From positions 1,182,001 to 1,246,000 of the forward strand of contig NZ_FXBJ01000002.1 in NCBI RefSeq assembly GCF_900177385.1: 64,000 nt of DNA. Reading direction: 5' to 3'. Below are positions 18,002-26,380 of the stretch, piece after piece. Under the pieces are notes generated by a model that was not told where the DNA came from, ran no database searches, and saw only the letters and a program-made list of their open reading frames with translations. This DNA is from Carnobacterium iners. GTDB lineage: Bacteria > Bacillota > Bacilli > Lactobacillales > Carnobacteriaceae. The translations under genes and the position numbers were made by a program. Each line of letters opens with the position of its first letter. The stretch's first letter is position 1.

Positions 18002-18048
18002 ATCTGATAAATAAGTAAAAGAAAATTTCTTTTACTTATTTATCAGAT
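18002..18048. repeat. 47-base palindrome inside IS copy A
   Basis: Arms of 23 bases (ATCTGATAAATAAG...) are perfectly complementary around a single central base, 15 bases beyond the transposase stop. The same structure is in copy B. It can form a very stable hairpin on either strand but lacks a clear T run, so it may protect the mRNA end, stop incoming transcription or act in transposition. Confidence 0.75.
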
Positions 18049-18062
18049 CCATTTGAAAACCT

Positions 18063-19448
18063 TTATTTTCCTCGTAAACCTTTTAATACAATACTTAATG
18101 GTGTTTTTTTACTTTGCGTCAATGCAGGAAGATTACCAGATACACTTTGGAATTGTTGGCCATATTTTCGATTGACTCGTTTATCTAATTTTTCAATCGT
18201 TGTTCGATGAGTACAATCTTTTCTTTCCTTTTCTAGACCCTCTTTTATATCGCCTCCATTAAGCGTATAAGCTCTTAGCTTGGCAATGTGTTCCGCGCCT
18301 GTTAGGCTCCAACCTAAGGGCCTAGAACTTAATCGTGCAGATAGAACATGGCTCACGTGACCTTCGGCACTGCATCCAAAATAATCTAGATTCTTTTGAT
18401 TTTGAATAGCCGTCCAGTGTCTAAAAATATACCTTTTAGACTCTAATAAAGCAATCCTTTCAGAATCGTTTAACTCATCATCTAATCGTGTTTGATAAAA
18501 TAAGTGAAGGAGATCTTTTTGACCTTTTACTATCCATCCGTAGAGGATGGAAAACCACTCTTGGTGACCCACGCAGGCTTTTTTAATGTACTTTATTAAA
18601 TGGAAACTATCTAGGATAAATGTACTATTTGGAATGATTTTAGCTCCTGCTTTAATCCAGGGAGCGCCATCTCCAGAAAGATAAATGTGTTTTACTTTCT
18701 CTAAATCATACGCTTCATCAAGATAGTCTAACACTGAGAACCATCATTCTTCATTATTTGGGTAAAGCCCAGTAAAGTAACGTTTCCCTTCCAATTCTAT
18801 TCGCTTAGCTGTACCAACCACTTGTTTGCGACCTTCATAAACATACACAAGTTTCATAAACCGATTTTTACCATCTTGATAGGCAACGTGGTCTTCATCT
18901 GCTTCAATATATAAAACATCCACTATTTTTTTCTGTGAAGGAATAGCGACCTCAGTAGGTTCTAATAGATGTTTATGAACGACGTTCATGACGGATGTGC
19001 GGCTACGAATAGAAATAGTTTTAAAACTATCGATTGTTTTTTGATAGGATAAATCTTTCACTCTTTCTAAAATCTCAGCTTCTAATCCTAAGTCCATACG
19101 ACTATGAGGAGCTAAGTCTAAATGATCGTCTACTAGATAGGTAAACTGACCACTTTGTTTATTTTTATAGTACGTCCGTTTTAGGACGACGTCTCCCATA
19201 GTAGTAGAAAGTCGTTTCTCATCATTCTTCCGTTGAACATGCCAGGCTTCTTTTCTTCCTGGATAGTGTTTTAGAGAATCATCTAAGTTTTCAATGAAGT
19301 CTTCTACTAAAGCAATACCAATTTGATTCATCGATTCTTGGACGTCAGAAATAAGATTATGGAAAGCCAATTCTTTCTTTTGTGTTAAATCTAAATTTTT
19401 TACCATTGTTTCACTGATTTTTTCAACTGCATACTGTATAATGTCCAT
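18063..19448 (-). pseudogene. ISLre2 transposase with one in-frame UGA
   Basis: Read through, this frame gives 461 residues, the normal size for ISLre2/UPF0236 transposases. It is interrupted by a single TGA at 18744-18746 between 'LYPNNEE' and 'WFSVLDYLDEAYD', with no frame change. The first part (234 residues) holds the N-terminal domain. The second contains the catalytic region with 'IYLSGDGAPW', 'FILDSFHLIKYI' and 'GHVSHVLSARLSSRPLGWS'. Apart from the UGA this copy is intact. The identical UGA in copy B shows that the interruption is older than the duplication. It may be dead, or rescued in trans or by read-through. Confidence 0.88.
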
Positions 19449-19453
19449 TAAGG

Positions 19454-19508
19454 AACAACTCCTGTTCTATGTTTTTAGTGGTAAAAACAGTTTAACACAG
19501 GAGTTGTT
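19454..19508 (-). promoter_or_regulatory. Leader hairpin covering the transposase ribosome-binding site (copy A)
   Basis: On the minus strand AACAACTCCTGT pairs with ACAGGAGTTGTT (12 bp), with an inner GTTTTTA/TAAAAAC stem. The AGGAG ribosome-binding site of the transposase lies in the downstream arm, so a transcript entering from outside would fold with the site hidden. Confidence 0.75.
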
Positions 19509-19558
19509 TCTTTTTTTTAGTTTCCAACAATTATTTTACACTAACGATTTTAATTTAT

Positions 19559-20749
19559 TTATCCCAATTGATTGTTTTCAATAACCATAGCTATGCCTAT
19601 ACCGCCACCTACGCATAAAGAAGCAAGCCCAAAGCGGGCTTTATTTTTTAATAGCTCATGAATTAAGCTAACGACAATTCTAGACCCTGATGCGCCAATG
19701 GGGTGACCCAGTGCTATTGCGCCACCGTTCACATTAACTTTTTCTGGATTTAACTTCAAATCGTTAATAACAGCAACACTTTGAGCAGAGAAAGCTTCAT
19801 TTAGTTCAATTAAATCAATATCTGCTAAGGATAACGTTGTTTTTTTCAAAACGTTTTTTATTGCATAATAGGGGGCATATCCCATTATTGCAGGATCGAC
19901 ACCAACTTCTGCGTAGCCTTTAATGGTTGCTAAATAAGGCAGACTCAGTTGCTTAGCTAATGATTTTTTCATTAAGACAAGCGCTGCGGCCCCATCATTG
20001 ATTCCAGATGAATTCCCAGCAGTAACCGTACCACCTTCTTTAAAAGCCGGTTTTAGATTGGCTAAACTGTCTAAAGTCGTTGATACCCGAATAAATTCAT
20101 CTTCACTAAATAGTCCTTCTTTACCTTTTATTCCCTTAACAGGCACAGGGACAATTTCTTTTGTGAATTTGCCCTCTTTTTGTGCAGTCGTAGCTCTCAT
20201 TTGGGATTCAAATGCAAATTGGTCTTGCTCAAATCTTGAAATACCATATTGTTCTGCAACGGTCTCAGCCGTTAGTCCCATAGGTAATTGGCTGAAAGCA
20301 TCTGAAAGACCATCTCGCATAACGCTATCTGTCATCGTATCATCGCCAGCTTTTTTCCCCCAGCGATGGGAGGCCAAAAGATAAGGAGCTTGAGACATAT
20401 TTTCAGTACCGCCAACGACTATCACATCAGCATCGCCTAATTGAATCGCTTGACTACCGAGAATGATGGCTTTTAAGCCAGAACCACAGACTTCATTGAC
20501 GGTCATACCTGGAGTAACAAATGGGATCCCTGCATGAACGGCAATTTGACGGGCAGGATTTTGACCCGAACCTGCTTGTAAAACGTTACCAAAAATAACT
20601 TGATCAACTTGATCAGGAGCAATAGCTGCTCGTTTAAGAGCTTCTTTTGTAACAATCGTTCCTAGTTCAACAGCAGAAACAGAGTTCAAACTGCCTCCGA
20701 ACTTTCCGATTGGAGTTCTTGCGGCACTAACAATAACGACTTCTTCCAA
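19559..20749 (-). CDS. Acetyl-CoA C-acetyltransferase (thiolase)
   Basis: The 396-residue protein is a thiolase II. It joins two acetyl-CoA to acetoacetyl-CoA, the first step of the mevalonate route. The nucleophilic cysteine is Cys88 in 'NEVCGSGLKA', and the second active-site set is 'GGAIALGHPIGASG' and 'CVGGGIGIAM' near the C-terminus. I chose the TTG at 20749 because AAGGAG lies nine bases upstream. The TTG at 20758 touches that site. It is divergent from HMG-CoA synthase, which uses its product. IS copy A sits 13 bases beyond its stop and has displaced whatever terminator was there. Confidence 0.92.
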   Translation of the reverse strand: MEEVVIVSAARTPIGKFGGSLNSVSAVELGTIVTKEALKRAAIAPDQVDQVIFGNVLQAGSGQNPARQIAVHAGIPFVTPGMTVNEVCGSGLKAIILGSQAIQLGDADVIVVGGTENMSQAPYLLASHRWGKKAGDDTMTDSVMRDGLSDAFSQLPMGLTAETVAEQYGISRFEQDQFAFESQMRATTAQKEGKFTKEIVPVPVKGIKGKEGLFSEDEFIRVSTTLDSLANLKPAFKEGGTVTAGNSSGINDGAAALVLMKKSLAKQLSLPYLATIKGYAEVGVDPAIMGYAPYYAIKNVLKKTTLSLADIDLIELNEAFSAQSVAVINDLKLNPEKVNVNGGAIALGHPIGASGSRIVVSLIHELLKNKARFGLASLCVGGGIGIAMVIENNQLG

Positions 20750-21053
20750 TAGATACAACTCCTTTATGATAATTGGGTCACTAGTCTTTATAAGGCCCTT
20801 ATTCCTCCTTATTGTACGCCATTATTTTTAATATGACACTTTAAGTTTTTATAAAATTCCTAAGATTTTTTTAAAAAAATAGGATAGAATATTAAGGTTA
20901 TCTTTAATTTAGTACTCTCATCTTGTTTTTTGAATTATTGTGTACTATTCTTTAAATGGGCTATCAAGTTTAACGAGTGTAATGTATCTGTTGGTATAGG
21001 ATCAATGTAAAGTAAGTTTCATTTAGGATAGCTGATTATTGGAGGAGATTTTT
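20750..21053. other. Divergent intergenic region between thiolase and mvaS
   Basis: These 304 bases hold the start regions of both divergent mevalonate genes and no gene. For mvaS a TTGTTT-N17-TATTCT pair near 20930-20955 is a possible promoter, and for the thiolase nothing stands out. A run of T followed by A around 20866-20879 gives a weak hairpin. I see no riboswitch or clear operator. Confidence 0.5.
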
Positions 21054-22235
21054 TTGAAAATAGGGATTGATAAAATTGGGTTTTATGTGCCAAATTTATA
21101 TGTGGATATGCGTGAGTTAGCGACTGCTAGAGGAATAGAACCAGACAAATTAACAATTGGAATTGGACAAGAAAAGATGGCTGTTGCGCCTTTTACTCAA
21201 GATACAGTGACATTAGCGGCAAATGCGGCATTAAATTTATTAGACGAAGCAGATAAAAAAGCGATTGATTTGATTATTTTTGGAACAGAATCAGGGATAG
21301 ATCAATCTAAATCTGCTGCTGTTTATGTTCATGAATTAGTAGGATTAGCTTCAGCTGCACGTTCTTTTGAAATCAAACAAGCCTGTTATGGAGCGACAGC
21401 AGGAATTCAAATGGCTAAAGGTCATATTGCATTAAATCCAGATAGTAAAGTGCTGGTTTTAGCTTCAGACATTGCTCGCTATGGCCTGAATTCTCCGGGG
21501 GAATCAACACAAGGGGCCGGTGCAGTTGCGCTAGTGATTAGTGCAGATCCTAAAATAATGGTGCTAGAAGATAAAAGTGCCTATCATACGTTAGATATTA
21601 TGGATTTCTGGCGTCCTTCTTACTCAGATACGGCATTTGTTGATGGAAAATTTTCAAATGAACAATACATCTTGTTTTTTGAAACCGTCTGGAAACAATA
21701 CCGAGCTAAAAGTGGTTTAGCTTTTAAAGATTTTGAAGCACTGTGTTTCCATGTACCGTATACTAAAATGGGACTTAAGGCTTTAAAACCAACTTTACAA
21801 GCAGAAGGAACAAAAGAAGACCAAGAACGGATACTAGAAAATTATCAAAAAAGCATTCAATACAATAAAGTAGTCGGCAATATCTATACGGGTTCATTGT
21901 ACTTAAGTTTGCTTTCTCTTTTAGAGCAAACAGCCGGACTGGAAGCAGGCTCGAGAATTGGATTATTTAGTTACGGCTCAGGTGCGGTAGGAGAATTCTT
22001 TACCGGAATCTTGCAACCGGATTACCAAAATCATTTAAATAGTACCCAACATAAAAATCATTTATCAGCAAGAAGAAAAATTAGTGTTGAAGAATACGAA
22101 TCTATCTTTAGACAAGAGTTGCCGATTGATGGTTCTACTATCGAATTAGATACGAGTAAAGATTTAGCCCCCATTTGTTTAGTCGGTATGACTGAAAATA
22201 AAAGACAATACGTAAACAAACAGCGTATGGCCTAA
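21054..22235 (+). CDS. mvaS: Hydroxymethylglutaryl-CoA synthase
   Basis: This enzyme condenses acetyl-CoA with acetoacetyl-CoA to HMG-CoA, the second step of the mevalonate pathway for isoprenoids. Starting at the TTG of 21054, seven bases after GGAGGAG, the catalytic residues fall at Glu79 ('FGTES'), Cys111 ('KQACYG') and His233 ('FHVPYTK'). These are the numbers known for the enterococcal enzyme, which strongly supports this start over the TTG at 21039. The length is 393 residues, normal for the family. It ends in a strong bidirectional terminator and stands alone. HMG-CoA reductase is not in the window. Confidence 0.95.
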   Translation: MKIGIDKIGFYVPNLYVDMRELATARGIEPDKLTIGIGQEKMAVAPFTQDTVTLAANAALNLLDEADKKAIDLIIFGTESGIDQSKSAAVYVHELVGLASAARSFEIKQACYGATAGIQMAKGHIALNPDSKVLVLASDIARYGLNSPGESTQGAGAVALVISADPKIMVLEDKSAYHTLDIMDFWRPSYSDTAFVDGKFSNEQYILFFETVWKQYRAKSGLAFKDFEALCFHVPYTKMGLKALKPTLQAEGTKEDQERILENYQKSIQYNKVVGNIYTGSLYLSLLSLLEQTAGLEAGSRIGLFSYGSGAVGEFFTGILQPDYQNHLNSTQHKNHLSARRKISVEEYESIFRQELPIDGSTIELDTSKDLAPICLVGMTENKRQYVNKQRMA

Positions 22236-22245
22236 TAATCAACTC

Positions 22246-22284
22246 AAAAAAGTAGTGAGACAGTAAGTGTCTCACTACTTTTTT
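22246..22284. terminator. Bidirectional terminator between mvaS and the aldo/keto reductase
   Basis: A perfect 17-bp stem (AAAAAAGTAGTGAGACA and its complement) with a five-base loop has six A on one side and six T on the other, so it can end both convergent transcripts. Confidence 0.93.
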
Positions 22285-22301
22285 GGTTTGTGGATACTTT
22301 T

Positions 22302-23213
22302 TTAAGGAACTGGGTTTCCAGCAGAGCGGTAAAGTTCATACCATTCTTCGCGCGTTAACTGGACATCAGAGGCTAAGACAGATTGTTTCAAACGCTCAGG
22401 TGTCATTGTTCCAACAATCGTTTGGATATGGGCAGGATGACGTAAAATCCATGCAATAGCTGCACCCGAAGGGTCAAGTCCATATCTTTCGCCGATTTCT
22501 TTTAGTTTATTATTTACTTCTGGGAAATTCGGATTATCGATGAAAACTTCTCCACCGGCTTTAACAGGTGACCAAGCTTGGATTGTCATTTTATTGAGAC
22601 GACTATAATCAAGAATACTGCCATCACGGTTGATGCTGTTGTTGTCTTTTGTATTGACATTGATACCCGCATCGATCATTCCAGTATGCATTAAGCTGAG
22701 TTGCAATTGATTGGCAATCAATTCTTGCTCAACACTTTGTTTTAATAACTCAATTTGCATTGGATTATGGTTGCTTACGCCAAAATGACGAACTTTCCCA
22801 TTTTTTTCCAAAATAGAAAAAGCTTCTGCTACTTGGTCAGGTTCCATCAATGCATCAGGACGATGCAATAATAGAACATCTAAATAATCTGTTTTCAACC
22901 GACTTAGACTTTCATCAACAGAATTAAGGATGTAGTCGGTTGAGTAATCGTAAAATCCTTTTCGTATAGCTGTTTTGCTTTGGATAATCACCTTTTCTCG
23001 AGCAGACGATTTTAAGTCAATCGTTTTTGAAAAAATTTCTTCTGACTTACCACCGCCATAGATATCCGCGTGATCAAAAAAGTTTACGCCTAAATCTAAA
23101 GCGTTGTCCACAACGGCTGTTGCTTCTTTTGCGGATAGACCAGCCATCGTCATACAGCCTAATCCAATATTGGAAACCATTAAGTCACTTGTTCCTAATG
23201 CTATTTTTTTCAT
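22302..23213 (-). CDS. Aldo/keto reductase (YdhF-like)
   Basis: The 303-residue protein is an NADPH-dependent aldo/keto reductase with the catalytic tetrad Asp47 and Tyr52 ('FDHADIYGGG'), Lys80 ('IIQSK') and His117 ('LLLHRPD'). 'GVSNHNPMQ' follows the usual strand, and 'IVGTMTPERLKQS' at the C-terminus binds the cofactor phosphate. Overall it resembles the E. coli YdhF subgroup, whose natural substrate is uncertain. Length is typical. It is a single gene, and AGGAG lies just before the ATG. Confidence 0.9.
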   Translation of the reverse strand: MKKIALGTSDLMVSNIGLGCMTMAGLSAKEATAVVDNALDLGVNFFDHADIYGGGKSEEIFSKTIDLKSSAREKVIIQSKTAIRKGFYDYSTDYILNSVDESLSRLKTDYLDVLLLHRPDALMEPDQVAEAFSILEKNGKVRHFGVSNHNPMQIELLKQSVEQELIANQLQLSLMHTGMIDAGINVNTKDNNSINRDGSILDYSRLNKMTIQAWSPVKAGGEVFIDNPNFPEVNNKLKEIGERYGLDPSGAAIAWILRHPAHIQTIVGTMTPERLKQSVLASDVQLTREEWYELYRSAGNPVP

Positions 23214-23436
23214 TCCATCATGCTCCTCTTATGTTCAATCTACTTAACAATAAGTAGTATACCTCTTATCAGTTTAACATGGAAACGAATACAGGTAAAA
23301 CACAATTTGTTTGCCAACATTGTGTTTTACCGATCAAATAATAAAGTAAATCTAAATATAATCTGAGGAAACCTATCGATGCAAGTAATAAGTTGGAATA
23401 ACGAATAAAAAATTAGATAAATTATTCACAAATAGA

Positions 23437-23486
23437 TTGACAGAGAAATAATTTAGGATTATAGTAGTTACTAAAGGTAGCTACTA
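23437..23486 (+). promoter_or_regulatory. Promoter and probable operator of the trmB-type operon
   Basis: TTGACA (23437-23442), a 17-base spacer and TATAGT (23460-23465) make a strong SigA promoter. An inverted repeat TAGTAGTTAC-TAAAG-GTAGCTACTA (23462-23486, 9 of 10 positions paired) overlaps the -10 box and the expected transcription start, a classic repressor position. A second inverted repeat, AAGTGA/TCACTT, lies at 23504-23521 in the leader. The remaining bases between the aldo/keto reductase and this promoter (23214-23436) hold nothing I recognise. Confidence 0.75.
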
Positions 23487-23538
23487 AATAAACAAGAGCA
23501 AATAAGTGAAAATAATCACTTGATAAAGGGGGAGAAAA

Positions 23539-24339
23539 ATGAATTCAGTAATAGCTGTTATGAAGGATTATCAATTTTCAGAATACGAAACACTCGTTTA
23601 TATTGCCTTATTAAAAAAATCTAGCCAAACAGGTTATGAAGTAAGCAAGAATTCAAGTGTTCCTCGCTCGAAAGTATACAATACGCTAAATGTGTTGTTA
23701 AAAAAAGGAATTGTTATTTGCAGCAACACAGACCCAGTGCTTTATATGGCTCAGCCAGTTGAAAAGGTGATTGAACAATTAAAGAAGAAAACACAAAGTG
23801 ATTTTGATGAAATTGAAAAGAGTTTAGGCAGTATTGAAGAAACAGAAATAACAGAAACGTTATGGAATTTTTCAGAATACAATCAAGTCATTGAAAAAAT
23901 AAATGAATTAATTGAAAGTTCAAAAAAAGATTTGTACTTACAAGTTTGGGAAGAAGATTTAACAACAGAGATGGTAGAATTGCTTACTAAAGCAGAAAAA
24001 CGCTTAGAGAACTTTATCGTTATTTTATTCAGTCAAGCACATCGGTATGAGCTACCATTTACACGTTTTTATAAACATGGGTTTGAAGAAGATAAATTAA
24101 AAGATTATGGCAGTCGCTGGATTAGTCTGGTGGCAGATTCAAAAGAAGTGGTTTATGGGACATTGCCAACAGATCAGCCAGATGTTATTTGGACAAGAAA
24201 TCATTCGATGGTTAAGTTAGCTAAAGAATACATTATCCATGATGCGTATAATTTGCGCATGATTAAGCAACTAGAAGACCCGGCAAAAAAAGTATTTGGA
24301 AAAGATTTAATGGATGTTAGAAATATTTATAAAAACTAA
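23539..24339 (+). CDS. TrmB-family transcriptional regulator
   Basis: The 266-residue protein has an N-terminal winged helix of the TrmB type ('LSEYETLVYIALLKKSS'-like helix followed by 'SSVPRSKVYNTLNVLLKKGIV', about residues 13-58), a short coiled-coil linker, and a C-terminal phospholipase-D-like effector domain ('SKKDLYLQVWEEDL' near residue 133). TrmB proteins usually bind a small metabolite and control uptake genes. It is the first gene of an operon with a permease and an ornithine-cyclodeaminase-family enzyme, and an inverted repeat overlaps its own promoter, so autoregulation is likely. The ligand is unknown. A GGGGGAG site precedes the ATG. Confidence 0.87.
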   Translation: MNSVIAVMKDYQFSEYETLVYIALLKKSSQTGYEVSKNSSVPRSKVYNTLNVLLKKGIVICSNTDPVLYMAQPVEKVIEQLKKKTQSDFDEIEKSLGSIEETEITETLWNFSEYNQVIEKINELIESSKKDLYLQVWEEDLTTEMVELLTKAEKRLENFIVILFSQAHRYELPFTRFYKHGFEEDKLKDYGSRWISLVADSKEVVYGTLPTDQPDVIWTRNHSMVKLAKEYIIHDAYNLRMIKQLEDPAKKVFGKDLMDVRNIYKN

Positions 24340-24361
24340 AAAATTGTTGGAGGAAACTATC

Positions 24362-25249
24362 ATGACCACGGTATTATTATCTTTAATTGTAATTGTGAAC
24401 TTATTTTTTGTACTCTCTTTTGTGAAAGATTTAATAAAGCATAAAAGTGAAATCATGACCGAACCAGCTACTACGTTGGCACTTCCATTTACTTCATTCT
24501 TCATGTTTTTGCTTTCTACTTTTGGCATCTCCGATTTTGCCATCGGAACAGTTTTATATCGAAAATTAAAATGGGTTCCTTTAAAAAAACTACCAGGAAC
24601 ACTTAATGCACAGTGTGTTATTCCAGTAGCAGCAATGGCTCTTTCTTATATCACCTCAATTGATGTAGGGGTGAAGACATTAGCGGTTTGTATTATCAGT
24701 CAAGTTATTGGAGCTTATGTAGGACCACGGTTTGTCGTAAAATTACCAGAAAAAACGATCAAACAATTTGTTTCTATTGGCCTAACTGTTGCAGCTGTCT
24801 TAATTCTAGCCGGAAAATTCAATTTGATTCCTTCTAACGGAACAGCAACTGAATTATATGGCTTTAAATTAGTAACAGCAGGTATATTATTATTCGCTTA
24901 TGGCGCATTAAACAATATCGGTATTGGCTCATATGCTTTAACAATGGCAACCGTTTATGCTTTGGGTATGAACCCAGCAGCAGCTTTTCCTATTATGATG
25001 GGAGCCTGTACATTCTCTGTTCCGATTGGAAGTATGCAATTTGTTAAATTTGGTGAGTATAGCCGTAAAATCACATTATTCGCTTCAACATTTGGTGTCT
25101 TAGGTGTATTAACAGCCGTTTACTTTGTTAAATCATTAAACGTTGATATGCTTCAGTGGTTGGTTATCGCTGTATTACTTTACACCGCAATCAGTATGAT
25201 TTTAGAAATGCGCAAAGCAAAAATGAGTTTAGTAAATAGCGTTAACTAA
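24362..25249 (+). CDS. TSUP (TauE/SafE-type) membrane transporter
   Basis: This 295-residue protein has about eight membrane segments in two halves with the TSUP pattern. The N-terminal half has 'FGISDFAIGTVLYRKL' and the C-terminal half 'GALNNIGIGSYALTMATVYALGMNPAAAFPIMMG'. TSUP family members move small organic or sulfur-containing anions such as sulfite, sulfonates or carboxylates. I chose the ATG at 24362 behind GGAGG rather than the in-frame TTG at 24314, which lies inside trmB. It lies 22 bases after the regulator and 67 bases before the enzyme gene, and probably imports the substrate of, or exports a product from, that enzyme. Confidence 0.8.
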   Translation: MTTVLLSLIVIVNLFFVLSFVKDLIKHKSEIMTEPATTLALPFTSFFMFLLSTFGISDFAIGTVLYRKLKWVPLKKLPGTLNAQCVIPVAAMALSYITSIDVGVKTLAVCIISQVIGAYVGPRFVVKLPEKTIKQFVSIGLTVAAVLILAGKFNLIPSNGTATELYGFKLVTAGILLFAYGALNNIGIGSYALTMATVYALGMNPAAAFPIMMGACTFSVPIGSMQFVKFGEYSRKITLFASTFGVLGVLTAVYFVKSLNVDMLQWLVIAVLLYTAISMILEMRKAKMSLVNSVN

Positions 25250-25316
25250 AAAAATAAAGTTTAAGAAGCTGTCGTTAAAAGGCAACTAAAATGAGTTTCA
25301 TGAAGGAGAGAAAAGA

Positions 25317-26309
25317 ATGATTGTATTAACGAAAGAAGAAATGCAAACTGTTTTTACAATGGAGGAAGCTATTCAAGCAGATAAAGAAGCTTTACGCCTT
25401 TTCTCACAGGGGAAAAGCACGGTTCCATTACGTACGAATATTGATGTTCCTGAACATGGTGGCCAAAGCTTATATATGCCAGCTTATGTTGCTGGCGACA
25501 ACCAAGCTTTAGGAGTCAAGATTGTCTCGATTTACCCAGGTAATATTGCAAAGAACTTACCAAGTGTTCCAGCAACCATGGTTTTATTAAATGCCGAAAC
25601 GGGAATAGCAGAAGCGATGATGGATGGCACTTATTTAACACAATTGCGTACTGGAGCTGTTCAAGGAGCGGCAACAGATGTTTTAGCTCGTAAAGATGCT
25701 AAAATCGCTGCTTTAATCGGTACAGGTGGACAAGCTATTTCTCAACTAGAAGCGATGTTGACGGTTCGTTCATTAGACGAAGTCAGAATAGTAGATATCG
25801 ACAAAGAACGGTGTGAACAATTTGTTAAAGAGATGTCAGAACAATTTGCTCATTTTAATACGCAATTAATTGTAGTAGACAATTCAGAAGCAGCTGTTAA
25901 AGGCGCAGATATTATTACTTCTGTGACAACATCTAAACGTGCAACATTCTCTGGCGAACACGTAAAAAAGGGTGCTCATATTAATGGTGTTGGAGCGTAC
26001 ACTCCTGAAATGCATGAGTTACCAAGTGAAATTATTGTCCGTGCAGATAAAGTTATTTTCGACACAATGGAAGGTGTTCTAGCAGAAGCGGGGGACATCA
26101 TTACTCCGTTAAACGAAGGATTAGTAGAAAGAAGTCAGTACCAAGGAGACCTTGGTGAAGTGATGTTAGGTAAAATTTTAGGTCGTGAAAATGAAGAAGA
26201 AATAACCGTCTTTAAAACGGTTGGAACAGCCGTATTGGATGTTGTGACAGCAAGAAAAATTCTTGCAAAAGCTAAAAAACTTGGAGTTGGAACACAAATT
26301 GCCTTATAA
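25317..26309 (+). CDS. Ornithine cyclodeaminase / mu-crystallin family dehydrogenase
   Basis: The 330-residue protein has the family fold: a substrate domain with 'SLYMPAYVAGDNQALGVKIVS' (the lysine contacts the substrate carboxylate), 'YLTQLRTGAVQGAATDVLAR', and a Rossmann domain with 'ALIGTGGQAISQLEAM' followed by 'IVDIDKERC'. Members include ornithine cyclodeaminase, archaeal alanine dehydrogenase, ketimine reductases and opine-type synthases, and sequence alone does not decide among them. It closes the TrmB-TSUP operon and is followed by a strong terminator. The operon suggests use of one imported amino or imino acid. Confidence 0.85.
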   Translation: MIVLTKEEMQTVFTMEEAIQADKEALRLFSQGKSTVPLRTNIDVPEHGGQSLYMPAYVAGDNQALGVKIVSIYPGNIAKNLPSVPATMVLLNAETGIAEAMMDGTYLTQLRTGAVQGAATDVLARKDAKIAALIGTGGQAISQLEAMLTVRSLDEVRIVDIDKERCEQFVKEMSEQFAHFNTQLIVVDNSEAAVKGADIITSVTTSKRATFSGEHVKKGAHINGVGAYTPEMHELPSEIIVRADKVIFDTMEGVLAEAGDIITPLNEGLVERSQYQGDLGEVMLGKILGRENEEEITVFKTVGTAVLDVVTARKILAKAKKLGVGTQIAL

Positions 26310-26321
26310 AAAATGGGGATA

Positions 26322-26374
26322 ACACCTAAAAAAACAACTAGTGAGAAAACTCAACTAGTTGGTTTTTTAGGTAG
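26322..26374. terminator. Bidirectional terminator
   Basis: A long stem ACACCTAAAAAA / TTTTTTAGGTAGTGT with an inner CAACTAGT/ACTAGTTG stem (26334-26362) lies between two convergent genes and has A and T runs on both sides. Confidence 0.88.
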
Positions 26375-26380
26375 TGTTTT

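Larger units (their letters stand above)
17909..19545 (-). mobile_element. ISLre2-family insertion sequence, copy A
   Basis: The element is 1637 bp and is flanked by a perfect 9-bp target duplication GATTTTAAT (17900-17908 and 19546-19554). Its ends are imperfect inverted repeats of about 25 bp (right end reads GTTAGTGT inward, left end GATAGTGT, both reaching ATTGTTGGAAA). The 9-bp duplication and the UPF0236-type transposase identify the ISLre2 family. It lies 13 bases beyond the thiolase stop codon, in the same direction as that gene. A near-identical copy in the opposite orientation sits at 58.5 kb. Confidence 0.9.

Noticed and set aside
18002-18048. The IS palindrome as a separate small mobile element inserted in the IS
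   Set aside because: It is present at the same position in both copies and no target duplication flanks it, so it is part of the IS.
18744-18746. In-frame UGA of the transposase as a selenocysteine codon
   Set aside because: No selenocysteine insertion hairpin is evident just downstream, the family does not use selenocysteine, and copy B carries a further TAG.
20750-21053. Riboswitch between the thiolase and mvaS genes
   Set aside because: No conserved aptamer pattern or terminator/antiterminator pair could be made out in the 304 bases.
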